DNA of 14,690 nucleotides from Deltaproteobacteria bacterium. Lineage in GTDB: Bacteria; Desulfobacterota; GWC2-55-46; JAUVFY01. The notes under the pieces were generated by a model that searched no databases, was not told where the DNA came from, and saw only the letters and a list, made by a program, of their open reading frames with translations. The stretch is from the NCBI GenBank assembly GCA_030594025.1, contig JAUVFY010000015.1, positions 1-14,690 of the forward strand, read 5' to 3'. This document shows, in pieces, positions 1 through 6,208 of the stretch (positions within the stretch are counted from its first letter, which is position 1; each line of letters opens with the position of its first letter). The position numbers and the translations under genes were made by a program.

Positions 1-204
1 CGCCCGCATGACCGGCTCGACAAGCCCGTAGCCTTCGAGCCTCCTCATGCATTCGCTGAAGGCGCCCACCCCGGGAAGAACCACGTGGCTCGCCCCTTCT
101 ATGGTCTTCGCATCACGCGTTACGCGAACACGTGCGCCGACCCTTTCGATGGCCTTCTCAACGCTCCTCAGGTTGCCCATGTCGTAGTCAATTATTGCAA
201 TCAT
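1..204 (-). CDS. hisH: Imidazole glycerol phosphate synthase glutaminase subunit HisH, 3' part outside window
   Basis: HisH is the glutamine amidotransferase half of the HisF-HisH synthase; it releases ammonia from glutamine, which HisF uses to make IGP and AICAR in histidine biosynthesis. Only the first 68 codons are here, and the reading frame is open to the window edge. The start reads MIAIIDYDMGNLRSVEKA, the typical HisH N-terminus, and residues around 41-49 (VVLPGVGAF) match the conserved strand and oxyanion-loop region. The catalytic Cys, His and Glu lie beyond the edge. The ATG at 204 has no clear Shine-Dalgarno; a perfect hairpin ends 12 nt upstream, and its arm carries the only GGAAGG. 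It is the gene after hisB in the minus-strand his block. The family call is near certain; the exact start is fairly sure. Confidence 0.93.
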   Translation of the reverse strand, partial: MIAIIDYDMGNLRSVEKAIERVGARVRVTRDAKTIEGASHVVLPGVGAFSECMRRLEGYGLVEPVMRA

Positions 205-216
205 ATCAAAAAGTTA

Positions 217-241
217 CATGGGAAGGCTAAGCCTTCCCATG
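217..241 (-). repeat. Perfect inverted repeat (hairpin) between hisB and hisH
   Basis: Arms 217-228 and 230-241 are exact reverse complements (CATGGGAAGGCT / AGCCTTCCCATG) around one base; as RNA this is an 11-bp stem with a 3-nt loop. In the minus-strand transcript it is followed by TAACTTTTTGAT and then the hisH start codon. The short T-run makes a weak intrinsic terminator or attenuator possible. The hairpin would also bury the only purine-rich ribosome-binding candidate before hisH. The symmetry is seen directly; the function is inferred. Confidence 0.75.
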
Positions 242-274
242 AGGTTTTATCCGGTTGTGATTACAAAGGGGTGT

Positions 275-889
275 CTACAGCTTCCCCTTCGTGCTCATAA
301 CACCCTTTATCCTCGGGTCCACTGTTACGGCCTCTTTCAAGGCCCTCCCCAGGGCCTTGAATATGGCTTCGACCGAGTGGTGGAGGTCCCTGCCGTAGTG
401 GAGCGTTATGTGGAGGTCCGTGCCGGCGTTGTTCGAAAAGGCCTTCATGAACTCCTCGACGAGCCCCATGTCGAACTTGGACTTCCGCGCAGTGCTTACG
501 GCCTTCGAGTCCTTCGTGGTGTTATACCGGAAGTAAGGCCTGTCGCTTATGTCGAGGACCACGGTTGCGAGCGCGTCCATCATGGGCACCGAGGCGTTGC
601 CGTACCTTTTTATGCCCGTTTTGTCCTTGAGGGCCTTGCTCAAGGCCTCTCCCAGGCATATGCCCACATCTTCGACCGTGTGGTGAAAGTCGACCTCTAT
701 GTCTCCCTTTGCGCTTATCGCAAGGTCCAGCAGGCCGTGCCTGGCGAATAGCGAGAGCATGTGGTCGAAGAACGGTATGAGGGTATTAACCTCGTAGCTG
801 CCCTTTCCGTCCAGGTTGAGCCCCACCCGGATGTCAGTCTCCGAGGTCTTTCTGGTTACGTTTGCCTTTCTCTGGGCCTTTCTCGGCAT
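275..889 (-). CDS. hisB: Imidazoleglycerol-phosphate dehydratase HisB (monofunctional)
   Basis: It dehydrates imidazole glycerol phosphate to imidazole acetol phosphate, the sixth step-group of histidine synthesis, in the cytoplasm as a manganese-dependent oligomer. The 204-residue protein has the expected single-domain length. Metal-site signatures are present in both half-repeats: FFDHML near 40-45, DFHHTVEDVG near 67-76, and DLHHSVEAIFKALGRAL near 168-184. There is no N-terminal HAD phosphatase domain as in the enterobacterial fusion, so histidinol-phosphate phosphatase must be encoded elsewhere. The ATG at 889 has GGAGA 6-7 nt upstream. It lies 76 nt after hisD, a wider gap than elsewhere in this block, and 70 nt before hisH. 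Confidence 0.97.
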   Translation of the reverse strand: MPRKAQRKANVTRKTSETDIRVGLNLDGKGSYEVNTLIPFFDHMLSLFARHGLLDLAISAKGDIEVDFHHTVEDVGICLGEALSKALKDKTGIKRYGNASVPMMDALATVVLDISDRPYFRYNTTKDSKAVSTARKSKFDMGLVEEFMKAFSNNAGTDLHITLHYGRDLHHSVEAIFKALGRALKEAVTVDPRIKGVMSTKGKL

Positions 890-965
890 GATGGGTCTCC
901 TTTTTTATAAGGACCGGTATACCCCCAACCAGGGGTTAAGAGCGTTCCCCCCCGTTTCCCCCCTT

Positions 966-2252
966 TTAACCTTTTAACCTTATGGCAACGCTTCTTGCGT
1001 GTGCTTCGAAGCCCTCGAGTTTTGCGAACCTCTCTGTGGGCGGGCCGAGGGCCTTTAATCCCTGCCTTGAAAGGGAAACCACACTCGAGCGCTTTATAAA
1101 GTCCTCGACCCCCAGGGGAGAGGAGAAACGGGCCGTGCCGCCCGTGGGGAGCGTGTGGTTGGGCCCTGCAAGGTAATCTCCCGTCGCCACGGGGCTGAGG
1201 GCCCCCAGGAATATGGCCCCCGCGTTCTTTACGAGCACCAGCACCTCTTCGGGCCTCTGGGTGAATATCTGGAGGTGTTCGGGGGCTATTGTGTTTGTTA
1301 TCCTGGCGGCCTCGACAAGGTTCCTGGTCAATATAACGGTACCGTAGCTCGATATGGAAGCCTCGGCGACGGTTCTCCTTTTAAGCCTCTTAAGCTGTTT
1401 CGAGACCTCCTTTTTAACTTCTCCGGCCATTTTTGTCGAGGTGGTGACCAGTATGCTTGAGGCGAGCTCGTCGTGTTCCGCCTGGGCAACGAGGTCCGCC
1501 GCAATCCACGCCGGGTCCCCCGTGCCGTCGTTGAGTATGAGCACCTCGCTCGGTCCTGCGACCATGTCTATGTCCACCGTCCCGTAGACGAGTTTCTTGG
1601 CAGTTGCGACATAGATATTTCCCGGCCCCACGATCTTGTCCACCTTCGGTACGGTCTTAGTGCCGTATGCCAGGGCCCCGATTGACTGTGCACCCCCGAC
1701 CCGGTAAACGCGGTCTACACCTGCGAGCTCTGCCGCTGCGAGAACGTAGGGGTTTATACGGCCCCTCGAAGGAGGGGTCACCATGATGATTTCCTTAACT
1801 CCTGCGACCCTGGCAGGGATCGCGTTCATGAGGACCGTCGAGGGGTAGGCCGCCTTCCCACCGGGCACGTAAATGCCGACCCTCTCAAGGGGCGTTATCC
1901 TCTGGCCCAGGGCCGTCCCGTTCTTCTCGACCGTATACCAGGAGTTCGGGACCTGCCTTCTGTGGAACTCGTCGAGGCGTGTAGAGGCGAGTCTTAAAAG
2001 CTCTAAGTCCCTTACGGGTATCTTCTTTAGTGTGCTTTTTATCTCCCTTAAGCTTACCTTGAGCTTACCCTTCACGTTTACGCGGTCGAAGGCCTCGGTA
2101 TACTCGTAAAGGGCCCTGTCGCCCCTTTTCCTCACCTCTTCGAGTATCGCGGCGACCTTTGCCTCGACCCTCGATGTATCGGACCGGCCCCGTTCGAGAA
2201 CTTCCTTGAGTGCGGCCTTGAATCCCTTGTTTTTCGGGTTCAATGTCTTCAT
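966..2252 (-). CDS. hisD: Histidinol dehydrogenase HisD
   Basis: It is a zinc- and NAD-dependent enzyme catalysing the last two oxidations, L-histidinol to L-histidine. The 428 residues match the usual length. Visible motifs are YVPGGKAAYPSTVLMNAIPA near 128-147, GPGNIYVATAK near 209-219, DMVAGPSEVLI near 229-239, QAEHDE near 257-262, TIAPEHLQ near 321-328 and GDYLAGPNHTLPTGG near 358-372. The family's zinc ligands appear intact as Q257, H260, D359 and H418, and the catalytic Glu-His pair is E325-H326. GGAG sits a few bases before the ATG, directly after the hisG stop, with a gap of only 9 nt, so it is co-transcribed with hisG. Confidence 0.98.
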   Translation of the reverse strand: MKTLNPKNKGFKAALKEVLERGRSDTSRVEAKVAAILEEVRKRGDRALYEYTEAFDRVNVKGKLKVSLREIKSTLKKIPVRDLELLRLASTRLDEFHRRQVPNSWYTVEKNGTALGQRITPLERVGIYVPGGKAAYPSTVLMNAIPARVAGVKEIIMVTPPSRGRINPYVLAAAELAGVDRVYRVGGAQSIGALAYGTKTVPKVDKIVGPGNIYVATAKKLVYGTVDIDMVAGPSEVLILNDGTGDPAWIAADLVAQAEHDELASSILVTTSTKMAGEVKKEVSKQLKRLKRRTVAEASISSYGTVILTRNLVEAARITNTIAPEHLQIFTQRPEEVLVLVKNAGAIFLGALSPVATGDYLAGPNHTLPTGGTARFSSPLGVEDFIKRSSVVSLSRQGLKALGPPTERFAKLEGFEAHARSVAIRLKG

Positions 2253-2261
2253 CGGTTCTCC

Positions 2262-2924
2262 TTAAGAAGACTCACTTACGGCCTTGGACAGCCTTTCTAC
2301 CATCTGCTTAACCCTTGTGGGCTTGGTCTTGAGGCTTGCGCGGTTTACCACGAGCCTGGACGTAACGTCCATTATGGTCTCCACCTCCACGAGGCCGTTT
2401 TTCTTCAACGTCTCGCCGGTCTGGACCAGGTCCACGACCCGCTCCGAGAGCCCGAGGAGCGGGGCAAGCTCGATGGAGCCGTAGAGTTTTATCAGTTCCA
2501 CCTGTATGCCCTTCTCCAGGAAGTGCCTCAACGTGATATTCGGGTACTTTGTTGCGACCCTTATGTGCGTCCAGTGCCTCGGGTTGTCTTTTTTAAGCAT
2601 TTCCCCGGGCTCTGCAACGACCATCCTGCAATAGCCTATGCCAAGGTCAAGGGGTTCGTAAAGGTCTTTTTTCTCTTCGGCGAGGACGTCACTTCCAGCC
2701 ACCCCCATGTCCGCGGCCCCGTACTCAACGTAGGTGGGCACGTCCTGGCTCCTCAAGATCATGAACCTGAGGCCCTGTTTTTTCTTCTCGAAGATTAGCC
2801 TGCGATGGTCTTTTAGGGCCGAGCTTATGTTCACCCCGACGGAGTTAAAGAGCCCTGCGGCCTCTTTGAGTATCCGGCCCTTGGGAAGAGCTATTGTTAG
2901 AGTCTGACCTTTCGTACCCTTCAT
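2262..2924 (-). CDS. hisG: ATP phosphoribosyltransferase HisG, short form
   Basis: It catalyses the committed first step of histidine synthesis, joining ATP and PRPP. From the ATG at 2924 it encodes 220 residues: ALPKGRILKEA near 12-22, EYGAADMGVAGSDVL near 67-81 and the PRPP-loop-like DLVQTGETLKKNGL near 165-178. It ends soon after the second lobe and has no C-terminal ACT-like regulatory domain. That is the HisG-S form, which in known systems works as a complex with HisZ; no hisZ is in the window. The frame stays open far upstream, but that stretch lies inside murA and has no HisG similarity. The chosen start overlaps the murA stop as ATGA, a coupling arrangement, with AAAAGGG upstream. Confidence 0.96.
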   Translation of the reverse strand: MKGTKGQTLTIALPKGRILKEAAGLFNSVGVNISSALKDHRRLIFEKKKQGLRFMILRSQDVPTYVEYGAADMGVAGSDVLAEEKKDLYEPLDLGIGYCRMVVAEPGEMLKKDNPRHWTHIRVATKYPNITLRHFLEKGIQVELIKLYGSIELAPLLGLSERVVDLVQTGETLKKNGLVEVETIMDVTSRLVVNRASLKTKPTRVKQMVERLSKAVSESS

Positions 2925-4180
2925 CGTTTTACCCTTTTGATGTTCGCACCGAGGGAGCCCAGTTTTTTCTCTATACCCTCGTATCCCCTGTCGAGGTGGT
3001 ATATCCTCGAGACCTCCGTTATACCGTCGGCCACGAGGCCCGCAAGCACGAGTGAAGCGCTTGCCCGGAGGTCCGTCGCCATAACGGGCGCCCCGCTTAT
3101 ACGCTCCACCCCCTTCACTATGGCGTTCCTGCCGTCCACCGTTATGTCCGCGCCCATGCGTTTGAGCTCTCCGACGTGCATGAACCTGTTCTCGAATACC
3201 TCTTCGGTTATAACACTCAGCCCGCTCGCCCGGGTCATCATCGCCATCATCTGGGCCTGCATGTCCGTTGGGAAGCCCGGGTAGGGCCTGGTCTTTATAT
3301 CCACGCTCCTTACGGGCCAGTCCCCTGTTACGTTGACCCCTTCGGGCTCCTCTCTTATCTCGGCCCCTGCGGCCTCGAGTTTCTCGGTTAACGCCTCGAG
3401 GTGGCCGAGCGGACAATCCTTTATAAGTGTGTTTCCCTTTGTCATGGCAGATGCGACCATGAACGTGCCCGCCTCGACCCTGTCGGGTATGACCCTGTGG
3501 GAGGCGGGCTTAAGCTCGCTTACGCCTTCAACCCTTATCCTTTCTGTCCCTGCGCCCGAGATGTCCGCTCCCATCTTCACAAGGGCCTCGGCCAAAGCCA
3601 CTACCTCGGGCTCGCGGGCCGCGTTCTCAATGGTTGTACGGCCGTCGGCAAATACCGCGGCGAGCATCAAGTTTTCCGTGCCGGTGACCGTGGGGATATC
3701 AAAGGAAATCTTCGCCCCCTTGAGCCTCGCGGCTTTAACTACGATGTAGCCGTGCTCTATTGCCACGTCGGCGCCCATCTTCTGGAGCCCCGTAAGGTGC
3801 AAATTAACCGGACGCGCCCCTATTGTGCAGCCACCGGGAAGGCTAACCCTGGCCCTTTTGAACCTCGAAACGAGCGGGCCGAGGACCAGTATGGACGCCC
3901 GCATGGTCTTTACCAGCTCATAGGGCGCCTCGGGTTTAACAGAATCCGGGGCGCTTATCTTGAGCGTTTCCCCTTTGTTCTCTGAGGCAACCTCGCAGCC
4001 CATGCGCCTGAGGAGCTTTTTGAAGGTCTCGATGTCCTTGAGCCTCGGCACATTGGTCACCGTATTCGGGCCGTCTATAAGAAGCGAGGCGGCCATTAAG
4101 GGGAGCACCGCGTTCTTCGCCCCGCTCACCTGTACCTCGCCCACAAGTCTGTTACCGCCCTCTATAATTAATTTATCCAT
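2921..4180 (-). CDS. murA: UDP-N-acetylglucosamine 1-carboxyvinyltransferase MurA
   Basis: It transfers enolpyruvate from PEP to UDP-GlcNAc, the first committed cytoplasmic step of peptidoglycan synthesis. The 419 residues match the family length. The catalytic-loop cysteine is C118 in LPGGCTIGARPV, the residue alkylated by fosfomycin in the family, so the enzyme should be of the fosfomycin-sensitive type (inferred). SGAKNA near 19-24 and YPGFPTDMQAQMMA near 313-326 complete the active site. The ATG at 4180 gives the standard start MDKLIIEGGNRL but lacks an obvious Shine-Dalgarno. Two further copies of this 5' end occur upstream at 80-bp steps. The stop overlaps hisG. The gene probably has its own promoter, because a terminator-like hairpin lies 184 nt before its start. 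Confidence 0.97.
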   Translation of the reverse strand: MDKLIIEGGNRLVGEVQVSGAKNAVLPLMAASLLIDGPNTVTNVPRLKDIETFKKLLRRMGCEVASENKGETLKISAPDSVKPEAPYELVKTMRASILVLGPLVSRFKRARVSLPGGCTIGARPVNLHLTGLQKMGADVAIEHGYIVVKAARLKGAKISFDIPTVTGTENLMLAAVFADGRTTIENAAREPEVVALAEALVKMGADISGAGTERIRVEGVSELKPASHRVIPDRVEAGTFMVASAMTKGNTLIKDCPLGHLEALTEKLEAAGAEIREEPEGVNVTGDWPVRSVDIKTRPYPGFPTDMQAQMMAMMTRASGLSVITEEVFENRFMHVGELKRMGADITVDGRNAIVKGVERISGAPVMATDLRASASLVLAGLVADGITEVSRIYHLDRGYEGIEKKLGSLGANIKRVKR

Positions 4181-4218
4181 ACACGTTCAGATAAAGTACT
4201 GGCTGCCAAAAGGGTAAA

Positions 4219-4260
4219 TTAAAAAAGTCTGTTACCGCCCTCTATGATGAGTTTGTCCAT
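4219..4260 (-). other. Possible 13-codon leader ORF from murA 5'-end copy 2
   Basis: The second murA-start copy opens at the ATG at 4260 and reads MDKLIIEGGNRLF, then TAA, 38 nt before the murA ATG. It keeps the MurA N-terminal sequence with only silent differences from the real gene. No ribosome-binding site is evident, as for murA itself. It may be a translated leader peptide or simply a relic of duplication; nothing here decides between them. Confidence 0.3.
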
Positions 4261-4340
4261 TTACGCTCAGATAAAGTACTGGCTGCCAAAAGGGTTAAAC
4301 TAAAAAGTCTATTACCACCTTCTATGATGAGTCTATCCAT
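4242..4340 (-). other. Possible 32-codon leader ORF from murA 5'-end copy 3
   Basis: The third copy opens at the ATG at 4340 with MDRLIIEGGNRL, runs through the spacer core (reading TLLAASTLSE) and stops at a TAG inside copy 2, 16 nt beyond the copy-2 ATG. The overlap would allow termination near the next start codon. There is no clear ribosome-binding site. Translation is unproven. Confidence 0.25.
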
Positions 4341-4363
4341 GTAAGCCCGCTGTTTATGAGATT

Positions 4364-4387
4364 AAAAAAACAGGACTTGAGATCCTG
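4364..4387 (-). terminator. Probable Rho-independent terminator between prfA and murA
   Basis: On the minus strand CAGGA...TCCTG forms a 5-bp stem (6 with a G-T pair) around a short loop, followed directly by seven T residues (4364-4370 on the plus strand are all A). It lies 85 nt after the prfA stop and 23 nt before the copy-3 ATG. It would end the rpmE-prfA transcript and leave murA-his to an independent promoter. The stem is short, so efficiency may be modest. Confidence 0.6.
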
Positions 4388-4408
4388 TGCGTGTATATCC
4401 CCTTGATG

Positions 4409-4446
4409 GAAAACCCGTTTATCCCGGGAAAACCCGTTTGTCCCGG
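4409..4446. repeat. Two tandem 19-bp repeats downstream of prfA
   Basis: The units 4409-4427 and 4428-4446 both read GAAAACCCGTTT(A/G)TCCCGG and differ at one base. On the minus strand CCGGGA...TCCCGG can pair across one unit, with an inner AAAC/GTTT, giving a hairpin close after the prfA stop. It may protect the prfA mRNA 3' end or assist termination (inference). Confidence 0.8.
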
Positions 4447-4472
4447 ATGAAGTAAAAATAAAATTAAAAAAA

Positions 4473-5555
4473 TTATTCGTTAATCGCTTTGCCCTGTTCC
4501 TTAAACGCCTCTGCCTGGTAATAGGTTATGACGTTGTCGGTAAGCTCCTTCAGGTCCCCTTCGAGGACGGTATCGAGCTTATGGAGCGTGAGTCCTATAC
4601 GGTGGTCTGTTACCCTGTTCTGGGGGAAGTTGTATGTCCTTATCTTCTCGCTCCTGTCGCCGGTACCGACCTGCATCCTGCGCTCGAGGGCGAGCTTTTG
4701 CTGCTGCTCGGTTATCTTTTTATCCAGGAGCCTCGAGAGAAGTATCTTCATCGCCTTCTGCCGGTTCTTGTGCTGGCTCTTCTCGTCCTGGCAGTTAACG
4801 GTCATGCGCGTCGGGATATGGGTAATCCTGACGGCCGTTTCCACCTTGTTCACGTTCTGCCCGCCGTGCCCCCCGGCTCTGAAAGTATCTATCCTGAGCT
4901 CATCGGGTTTTACCTCGACCTCGACCTCCTCGGCCTCCGGCATGACGGCGACCGTTACGGTCGAGGTATGGCGCCTTCCCGAGGTCTCTGTCTCGGGCAC
5001 CCTCTGTACCCTGTGGACCCCGCTTTCGTATTTTAGCCTGGAGTATGCCCCGCGCCCCTCGAGCATGGCGATTATTTCCTTGAAGCCGTTAAGCCCGGTG
5101 GGGTTTGAGCTCAGGACCTCCACCCGCCAGCCCTCGCTTTCGGCGAACCTCGAATACATCCTGAAGAGCTCGGCGGCGAAAAGGGCGGACTCCTCCCCGC
5201 CCGCGCCGGCCCTTATCTCGAGTACAACGTTCTTTTCGTCGTTCGGGTCCTTCGGGAGGAGCATTATCTTGAGCTTCGTCGTGAGCGCTTCGTTTTCGGT
5301 CTGAAGCGTGGCTATCTCCTCCTTGGCAAGGCCCTTCAATTCCTCGTCCTTGCCCTCGAGTATGAGCCTTCCCTCTGCGAGCTCGGCCTGGACCTTCTTC
5401 AATCTACGGTAGACTTCCACCGTTCCCTTGAGCGAGGAGTGTTCCCTCGCGTAGTTCCGGTAGGCCTCCTGGTCAGTGAGGACCTCGGGACGACCGAGTA
5501 GCTCGGTGAGCTCCATATATCTTTTTTCAACCTCTTCGAGTCTGTCAAAAAGCAT
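4473..5555 (-). CDS. prfA: Peptide chain release factor 1 (RF1)
   Basis: It recognises UAA and UAG in the ribosomal A site and triggers hydrolysis of peptidyl-tRNA. From the ATG at 5555 it is 360 residues, the standard RF1 length. The stop-codon-reading tripeptide is PET at 187-189 in RVQRVPETETSGRRHTS; this PxT form marks RF1, since RF2 has SPF. The catalytic GGQ is at 231-233 in AGGHGGQNVNKVETAV. The frame continues upstream to a GTG at 5639, but that part has no RF1 character and its GGAG overlaps the start, so it was excluded. At the chosen ATG, AGGAG is only one base away, closer than usual, so initiation may be weak or use another signal. prmC, which methylates the GGQ glutamine and often follows prfA, is absent here. 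Confidence 0.97.
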   Translation of the reverse strand: MLFDRLEEVEKRYMELTELLGRPEVLTDQEAYRNYAREHSSLKGTVEVYRRLKKVQAELAEGRLILEGKDEELKGLAKEEIATLQTENEALTTKLKIMLLPKDPNDEKNVVLEIRAGAGGEESALFAAELFRMYSRFAESEGWRVEVLSSNPTGLNGFKEIIAMLEGRGAYSRLKYESGVHRVQRVPETETSGRRHTSTVTVAVMPEAEEVEVEVKPDELRIDTFRAGGHGGQNVNKVETAVRITHIPTRMTVNCQDEKSQHKNRQKAMKILLSRLLDKKITEQQQKLALERRMQVGTGDRSEKIRTYNFPQNRVTDHRIGLTLHKLDTVLEGDLKELTDNVITYYQAEAFKEQGKAINE

Positions 5556-5814
5556 TCTCCTGGTTCGCCCTTTTCCGTCCGCAATCAGTGTGCTTTTACT
5601 GGTTATCTTCTGCAAACCGACGGCAGAGGTCCGGGACACTCCTTTATAGTTTATTCAAAAGAGAATCTCATGGAGGGAGTTTTTCCCCTACCGTCCTCAA
5701 GACCCTCTATGGTGGTTTCTTATTTCATGGTTTGGCGGTTAATGCGAAGGTTTTTACTGAGTTGGGGGTTAAGCTCAGTGGAGTGTTTTTGAGCCTGACG
5801 CGTGGGTTCAGCTA
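5556..5814. other. Gene-free spacer between rpmE and prfA
   Basis: These 259 nt hold no ORF with recognisable family features; an 81-codon plus-strand frame here shows no domain and is probably chance. The base composition is more AT-rich than the flanking genes. The clearest structure is ACTGAG (5756-5761) pairing with CTCAGT (5774-5779) around a 12-nt loop rich in G on the plus strand; it has no adjoining U-tract on the minus strand, so it is not a typical terminator. TATAAA on the minus strand at 5643-5648 resembles a -10 box, but I see no matching -35. The promoter of prfA, if separate from rpmE, may lie here. Confidence 0.4.
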
Positions 5815-6021
5815 TCAGGTCTTGTATTTCTGATACTTACGTCTGAACTTCTCCACCCTGCCCGCCGTGTCCACGAGCCGCTGCTTACCTGTATAGAAGG
5901 GATGGCAGTTAGAACATACCTCCAGGGACATGTCCTTCTTCGTGGAACGGGTGGTTATCTCAAACCCGCAGGCGCAGCGGACCTTCGTAACCTCATATTT
6001 CGGATGTATACCTTCCTTCAT
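5815..6021 (-). CDS. rpmE: 50S ribosomal protein L31 (zinc-binding type)
   Basis: It is a small protein of the large-subunit central protuberance that contacts the 30S subunit. The 68-residue sequence begins MKEGIHPKY and carries CACG at 16-19 and CSNCHPFYTGKQ at 36-47. The cysteine pairs mark the C+ zinc-ribbon form, as opposed to the zinc-free paralogue made under zinc starvation. The ATG at 6021 is preceded by GAGGTG at good spacing. A well-formed sigma-70-type promoter lies 36-65 nt upstream, so it can be transcribed independently of rho. Confidence 0.98.
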   Translation of the reverse strand: MKEGIHPKYEVTKVRCACGFEITTRSTKKDMSLEVCSNCHPFYTGKQRLVDTAGRVEKFRRKYQKYKT

Positions 6022-6056
6022 TGAGCCTACACCTCTTTAAAGAATTCAATTATGTA

Positions 6057-6086
6057 ATCATAGCAGAGCTTACCCCGGGAATGCAA
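6057..6086 (-). promoter_or_regulatory. Sigma-70-type promoter for rpmE
   Basis: On the minus strand, TTGCAT (6081-6086) and TATGAT (6057-6062) are separated by 18 bp. Transcription would start near 6050, about 28 nt before the rpmE ATG, leaving room for its GAGGTG site. The match is good but is judged by eye. Confidence 0.6.
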
Positions 6087-6117
6087 GAGAAAACCGACAC
6101 GAGATGCGCTGTCATAC

Positions 6118-6149
6118 GAGGGGGGAGGGGGGAGGGGGGAGGGGGAGGG
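6118..6149 (+). repeat. Homopurine G6A-repeat tract with G-quadruplex / triplex potential
   Basis: A 32-nt all-purine run on the plus strand carries G-runs of 6, 6, 6, 5 and 3 separated by single A residues. Four or more G-tracts with 1-nt loops are a textbook quadruplex motif, and the mirror symmetry would also allow H-DNA. The minus-strand RNA transcribed through it is C-rich, (CCCCCCT)n-like. It lies between rho and rpmE, upstream of the rpmE promoter. Confidence 0.9.
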
Positions 6150-6180
6150 CATTCGCCGCCAGCGGGCACATTCGTCCCAT

Positions 6181-6208
6181 GCGAGGGGGGCGAGGGGGGC
6201 GAGGGGGG
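6181..6208 (+). repeat. Three exact 9-bp repeats, GCGAGGGGG
   Basis: The units 6181-6189, 6190-6198 and 6199-6207 are identical and give three G6 runs. Together with the homopurine tract 32 nt away, this makes one composite G-rich region. On the transcribed (minus) strand it reads CCCCCTCGC repeated, rich in YC dinucleotides and poor in G. Confidence 0.92.

Larger units (their letters stand above)
4145..4340 (-). repeat. Tandem triplication of the murA 5' end, 80-bp period
   Basis: Three copies of the first 12 codons of murA lie head to tail: copy 1 at 4145-4180 (the real murA start), copy 2 at 4225-4260 and copy 3 at 4305-4340. Copies 1 and 2 are also followed (towards 5' of murA) by a shared spacer whose 29-bp core, 4187-4215 and 4267-4295, is identical; copy 3 has no such core beyond its ATG. 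Codon comparison: copies 1 and 2 differ at four bases, all silent; copies 2 and 3 differ at five bases, four silent and one Lys to Arg. On the minus strand the core contains TTGGCAGCCA, a small inverted repeat (TGGC-A-GCCA). The order in the direction of transcription is start, core, start, core, murA. The origin is unknown. Confidence 0.92.

Noticed and set aside
916..923. GGTATACC between hisD and hisB as a second GntR operator
   Set aside because: It is a single 8-bp palindrome without the paired GTATAC arrangement and far from the regulator; chance is likely.
921..936. Hairpin ACCCC/GGGGT between hisD and hisB as a terminator
   Set aside because: The stem is only 5 bp and no T-run follows on the minus strand before the hisB ribosome-binding site.
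2925..3416. Upstream extension of the hisG frame to a 384-residue protein
   Set aside because: The added part is inside murA in another frame and is Arg/Gly-rich nonsense; HisG similarity starts at the ATG at 2924.
5556..5639. A GTG start at 5639 extending prfA by 28 residues
   Set aside because: The GGAG overlaps the GTG itself, and the extra residues do not resemble RF1; 360 residues from 5555 is the family length.
5588..5833. An 81-codon plus-strand ORF between prfA and rpmE
   Set aside because: It overlaps both neighbouring genes at its ends, and has no ribosome-binding site and no domain.
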